8,958 bases of DNA from Bacteroidaceae bacterium (GTDB lineage Bacteria > Bacteroidota > Bacteroidia > Bacteroidales > Bacteroidaceae): the NCBI GenBank assembly GCA_017961965.1, contig JAGCWG010000078.1, positions 1-8,958 on the forward strand. Direction: 5' to 3'. Numbering within the stretch: position 1 is the stretch's first letter; every line of letters begins with the position of its first letter. Under the pieces are notes generated by a model, which was not told the DNA's origin, made no database searches, and was given only the letters and a program-made list of their open reading frames with translations. Position numbers and translations under genes: made by a program. Shown here one piece after another: positions 5,713 to 8,958 of the stretch.

Positions 5713-6141
5713 CTACAGTAAATAATTCTGTTTAATTCTCTTCTTATCGAACAACACAAGACCACGGTTTCCCATGTCAAAGGTAACTCTTGCACGATTG
5801 TCACCAAGAATCTTTTTCCACAAAGAATAGTTCTTTCCTGACAGATTTTCAATGACAAGAACTTTGCCATCATCAACGGAAGATGCCAACTGTTCATATA
5901 TTCCATCAGCATCGTTCTCTGCGTATATGAGATTGTCACCAAAATGTAGTTTTAATCTGTACATCTGTCTGTCTTTGTTTCTTGTCAACGATTGTTCATC
6001 GTAAGCATAATATGCCATTTTCTCGAACAGCACATCTTTCACCAGTTCATAATCATGCGGAGAATGTACTCCAAAGCCATGACGATGCCAGGCACGTGGT
6101 ACAAATGTCAGCAATCTCTGAATATTTCGTAATAAATGCAT
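5713..6141 (-). CDS. Small protein resembling a methyltransferase without its SAM-binding core
   Basis: This 142-aa protein starts with a basic helix and the motif HGFGVHSP (21-28). It ends with VLVIENLSG (94-102), SLWKKI and VTFDMGNRGLVLFDKK (about 119-134). From memory, these two ends match the N- and C-terminal parts of a Bacteroidales class I SAM-dependent methyltransferase family of about 240 aa, in which HGFGIHSP leads in and a strand ending in FFDKK closes the sheet. The part between residues 45 and 93 is too short for a Rossmann fold and has no glycine-rich SAM motif. It is therefore either a degenerate or reduced relative, or a distinct family sharing the flanks. There is no frameshift visible and the frame is open throughout, so it looks like a stable short form. 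No signal peptide is present. It lies upstream of the adenosyltransferase on the same strand, with a 120-bp gap. Confidence 0.65.
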   Translation of the reverse strand: MHLLRNIQRLLTFVPRAWHRHGFGVHSPHDYELVKDVLFEKMAYYAYDEQSLTRNKDRQMYRLKLHFGDNLIYAENDADGIYEQLASSVDDGKVLVIENLSGKNYSLWKKILGDNRARVTFDMGNRGLVLFDKKRIKQNYLL

Positions 6142-6204
6142 TTTCGTCTATATAAATACTTTGTCATCGTTTTCGGGGACGAAGATAAGAAAATAAATCG
6201 GAAC

Positions 6205-6237
6205 AAAAGAGGATGACACCCAAAAGATGTCATCCTC
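6205..6237 (-). terminator. Rho-independent terminator of the triple-barrel outer-membrane gene
   Basis: A perfect 10-bp stem (GAGGATGACA 6209-6218 with 6228-6237) closes a 9-nt loop. On the minus strand it is followed by TTTTGTT (6208-6202). It begins 28 bp after the stop codon of the barrel gene. The U-tract is on the minus side only. It separates this operon from the small gene at 5713-6141. Confidence 0.85.
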
Positions 6238-6265
6238 CATATCTGTATGTATAAAAAAGTGCTTT

Positions 6266-8671
6266 TTAGAATGTGTAAGTAACACCTATATTACCTGTCA
6301 TGATAACACGGTTCTTGTGTGCAAACTCATCGCTACTGAACTTAAAGTCATCTCCGAAGATGTAGAACATTGGAGATGCAAATGCACCCCACTTATCAAA
6401 GAGTTTAACCGTAAGATTAAGACCGATATGAGCACCAAAACCAAACTTAGTGAACTTAGATGTTGCACTTCTGTCAATTGTAGGATACATCACAAAGTTG
6501 AGCAATTCACTTGGAAGAGAAGGAAGATTCTGTGACTGATAGCTCAAACCATATACATATGGTTCCAAAAGACCGTAGTACATATGCTGCTCACCAATAA
6601 GGAACGCCATAGAAGGACCGATAACGAGGTCAAGGTTTGTCTTTCTGTTTGGCTTATATCCACTATAGAGATTTAGGAGATTAAGCGTATAAGAAAGAGA
6701 TGGCATTGCAATGAAGTAATCACGTGTCCACTGTTCGTACGATTCCTGACGATACATATTCAAGTTGCTATACTTGACACCTGTTGGCGTGAGAACCATA
6801 TTCTCATCAAACAAAGGATCGCTTATAACACGGCTTGAGAGGTTCCATATATTTGAAAGCTCAATAGAATTCTGAGTTATTGAAGCCATCTCAACAGAGA
6901 AGCGCAAACCATGGTACTTATTGAAACGATAACCTGCAAAAGCAAGTCCGTTAAAGTTATACATATTACCACGCCATTCATAGTCACCTCTTGTGTATTC
7001 AAAGTTCAAACCACCACCGAGACCGACATACAATTTTTTATCGTACTCAAACTGATAATCATAATACTCACGATTCTTAGCACCACGCATATTCATCGTG
7101 AAACCAAGCTGAAGGCTCACATCCTGATCTTTTTGCATTTCAATGTTTGAGTCAAGCTTCTTATACATATAGTATGTCCAACGTGGCTCAACAAAAAGAA
7201 GAAGGTCTTGAGAAAGCTTTGTCCAAATATGGAATCCTGCAGTATAGTGAGTAGCACTCAAAGATGACTTGTGAATATCAATGTTTGTGTCAAACTTATA
7301 GCGTTTAATACCAGTTGCATTGATATCGTCTGTAGCCGTCTGAGTTATAGAATTATCATCGCAATAGAACTTTGTTATTGTACCTGCACCAGCACCGAAC
7401 ATAACAGTAGCACCAAAAGGAGAATCCCAATTATAATCCTTGGTGAAACCACCCAAGTTAGTCATAATCTCGAATGTAAATCCTTGGTAAATGGTATGGT
7501 TGTCTCTTACGTATGGACTTTCCCAAGAATAACCACCATAAAATGACTCATGATTAAGAGTGAACACATGACGCTGACTTGTAGTCTGCTTTGTGAAGAA
7601 AGAACCACGAAGACCAAAACGTGAAGAAATCCACTTACCGAAACTGAAAGACTGAGTATGTCCTACTGAACGAAGGAACTTGACATCACTATTGTTGAAT
7701 GTACCAATAGCACCTGCGCCCAAATCAACAAACCAAGGTGTACGTTGACGCATATGTTTCAACTCCTCAAACTTGATAGAGTCTTCATGAGTAAACTCTG
7801 CAAATGTCTTCTTGAGGTGGAACATTGCAAGCTCGTTTGGAGTCAAGTTGTTGTTGAGGAAGTAAACGAAACTAAAGTTCAATCCATAGAACAAGTCATA
7901 GTTTCTCCAATATCCTGTACCAGAAAGGTCCATGTTCTTATCACCAACGCCAACGTACGGTTCAAGAGTCATGTAACCCTGTGGTCCAGCAAAGAACTTG
8001 AACTGAAGACCAAGATGACCCTCAAAGGTAGAACTTTCTGTTGCCTGCAAACCTGCAGCATACTTATTATAGTGATAGCCAACACCAACTATAGAAGACA
8101 AGTCAAATGTTCTTGTTGGCTTATATCCATATACATAATTTGAGAAACTGAACAAATAATCCAAACGACCGCCCAAACGTGAATAGAGTTCGTTAGAGTT
8201 ATTGAAGTAGCCAACACCTCCATCAAAAGAGAGACGGAGAGAGTTGTAACCATTAAGCAACTTACCAATACCGACATGAGCACCAGTAAGAAGGTTCATG
8301 CTGTAATCATCTGATGCTGGCGGAATCTGCGATGCTCCCACACCAAGTTGGAGATACCAAAGTTTCTTAAAGTTCACTCCAACAGTATCACCATAGTCAC
8401 GAACACGCTTTTCAAGAATATAGTTGCTCGCATTAAACTCACTTGTGGCAAGATTCTTTCCCTTCCTTACCTTATCCTTTTCAAGGAAGTAGAGACTATC
8501 ATACTGGTCATAGACGACATCACTGTCGGCTGCGACCGAATACACATCAAGAACCTCCTTGTAATCTCTGCTTATTGAGTTACTTTTTCCTGGAGTGACG
8601 GCAAAGGCAGTCGTAATATCCAACGATATTGCAACTAAACTTGCCATTACTATTTTAAAACCTAACTTCAT
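6266..8671 (-). CDS. Outer-membrane protein with three tandem beta-barrel-like units
   Basis: This 801-aa protein (from the ATG at 8671) has a signal peptide of about 24 residues, MKLGFKIVMASLV..., with likely cleavage after TAFA. A hydrophilic segment to about residue 100 is followed by three beta-rich regions (about 105-275, 315-530 and 545-801) of alternating polar and aromatic strands. Barrels 1 and 3 share GYKPTR (182-187) and GYKPNR (671-676), each preceded by an aromatic/Asn-rich strand and followed by a Leu/Gly strand. All three contain a strand of the form SLRLS, GLRGS or GLRFS, and units 1 and 2 share an EP-containing strand (LEPYV, VEPRW). The final residues VTYTF fit the C-terminal aromatic signal for BAM-mediated insertion. 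The longer frame up to 8701 would need a TTG start and would spoil the signal peptide, so 8671 is preferred. Its upstream neighbour ends 38 bp away, suggesting an operon. The substrate or role is unknown; a porin-like or structural function is inferred. Confidence 0.85.
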   Translation of the reverse strand: MKLGFKIVMASLVAISLDITTAFAVTPGKSNSISRDYKEVLDVYSVAADSDVVYDQYDSLYFLEKDKVRKGKNLATSEFNASNYILEKRVRDYGDTVGVNFKKLWYLQLGVGASQIPPASDDYSMNLLTGAHVGIGKLLNGYNSLRLSFDGGVGYFNNSNELYSRLGGRLDYLFSFSNYVYGYKPTRTFDLSSIVGVGYHYNKYAAGLQATESSTFEGHLGLQFKFFAGPQGYMTLEPYVGVGDKNMDLSGTGYWRNYDLFYGLNFSFVYFLNNNLTPNELAMFHLKKTFAEFTHEDSIKFEELKHMRQRTPWFVDLGAGAIGTFNNSDVKFLRSVGHTQSFSFGKWISSRFGLRGSFFTKQTTSQRHVFTLNHESFYGGYSWESPYVRDNHTIYQGFTFEIMTNLGGFTKDYNWDSPFGATVMFGAGAGTITKFYCDDNSITQTATDDINATGIKRYKFDTNIDIHKSSLSATHYTAGFHIWTKLSQDLLLFVEPRWTYYMYKKLDSNIEMQKDQDVSLQLGFTMNMRGAKNREYYDYQFEYDKKLYVGLGGGLNFEYTRGDYEWRGNMYNFNGLAFAGYRFNKYHGLRFSVEMASITQNSIELSNIWNLSSRVISDPLFDENMVLTPTGVKYSNLNMYRQESYEQWTRDYFIAMPSLSYTLNLLNLYSGYKPNRKTNLDLVIGPSMAFLIGEQHMYYGLLEPYVYGLSYQSQNLPSLPSELLNFVMYPTIDRSATSKFTKFGFGAHIGLNLTVKLFDKWGAFASPMFYIFGDDFKFSSDEFAHKNRVIMTGNIGVTYTF

Positions 8672-8709
8672 TACCGCAATAATATGATTATTTCGAGACA
8701 ATTCTTATA

Positions 8710-8958
8710 TTATTCTGTCTTATTATCTTCGTTTGTTGCACTCTGTTCCGCAGTAGAAGTAACAGCCTCGTCCTCGGCAGGAGCAGATGTACCTTCCTCT
8801 GCCTTCTTCTTTTCCTCTGCTGCCTTAGCTGCCTTCTTGGCATCTCTTACAGCTAAGAGGTAACGGAACTTATCTCTATATTTCTGAGCATCCCTAGGAA
8901 CGTATGGGAAATTCTTGAAAATCTGGGTTTCAATATTTCCTTCAAACGCAAAGAAACG
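8710..8958 (-). CDS. C-terminal end of an unrecognised protein with a charged Ala/Lys/Glu tail (5' partial)
   Basis: The minus-strand frame is open from the window edge to a TAA at 8710-8712, so 82 C-terminal residues are visible. The first 40 or so (RFFAFEGNIETQIFKNFP, then YVPRDAQKYRDKFRYLLAVRD) look like the folded end of a domain. The rest is a low-complexity tail: KKAAKAAEEKKKAEE, which is probably a helix, then a Ser/Thr/Ala/Glu stretch to the end. I do not recognise the family. It ends 38 bp before the ATG of the triple-barrel protein with no terminator between, so the two are probably co-transcribed, and an envelope role is possible by association. The start is outside the window. Confidence 0.75.
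   Translation of the reverse strand, partial: RFFAFEGNIETQIFKNFPYVPRDAQKYRDKFRYLLAVRDAKKAAKAAEEKKKAEEGTSAPAEDEAVTSTAEQSATNEDNKTE

Noticed and set aside
6227..6535. 102-aa + strand frame
   Set aside because: It starts in the terminator loop and runs antisense to the barrel gene. It shows no coding signs of its own.
8678..8692. Palindrome AATAAT-ATG-ATTATT just before the barrel-gene start
   Set aside because: It is pure AT apart from one base, short, and expected by chance in AT-rich spacers. It is too weak to call an operator.
8671..8701. Longer start for the barrel protein at 8701
   Set aside because: It would use TTG and add ten polar residues before a good signal peptide; the ATG at 8671 fits better.

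Overview
The window looks like a piece of a Bacteroidetes chromosome, most likely Prevotella or a close relative in the Bacteroidales. The reasons are as follows. Two promoters match the Bacteroidetes consensus (TTTG, a 19-20 bp spacer, then TAnnTTTG). The starts lack Shine-Dalgarno sequences. There is a 73-aa DUF2795-type acidic protein. The envelope proteins (an outer-membrane multi-barrel protein and a periplasmic TPR protein) are of types I associate with this group. The genus is an inference; no rRNA or marker gene is present. There are no tRNAs, rRNAs, insertion sequences or CRISPR arrays that I can see.

Layout, left to right. (1) Bases 1-279 hold the 3' end of an unrecognised + strand gene. 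(2) Converging on it with only 16 bp between the stops is a two-gene minus-strand unit. A compact ABC-type ATPase (1269-2099) overlaps by 20 nt a DUF4435/TOPRIM-like protein (296-1288). This ATPase-then-TOPRIM order recalls the PARIS (AriA-AriB) anti-phage system and is the best candidate here for an unusual system. (3) Bases 2361-4301 encode an exported TPR protein with an acidic repeat segment, a basic linker and a Gly6 hinge. It has its own consensus promoter and a strong intrinsic terminator. (4) A 430-bp noncoding stretch carries hairpins and the promoter. (5) Then come DUF2795 (4732-4953, own promoter), a PduO-type cob(I)alamin adenosyltransferase (5038-5592) and a 142-aa protein that looks like a methyltransferase lacking its SAM-binding core (5713-6141). 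(6) Bases 6266-8671 encode an 801-aa outer-membrane protein that appears to be three related beta-barrel units in tandem, ended by a clear terminator. (7) Bases 8710-8958 are the C-terminal tail of another minus-strand gene, probably in one operon with the barrel protein.

Apart from the first fragment, every gene is on the minus strand. They form several separate transcription units rather than one pathway: an ATPase/nuclease pair, a TPR envelope gene, small metabolic or accessory genes, and an outer-membrane operon. The ATPase/DUF4435 pair is the only set of neighbours whose products clearly should act together.
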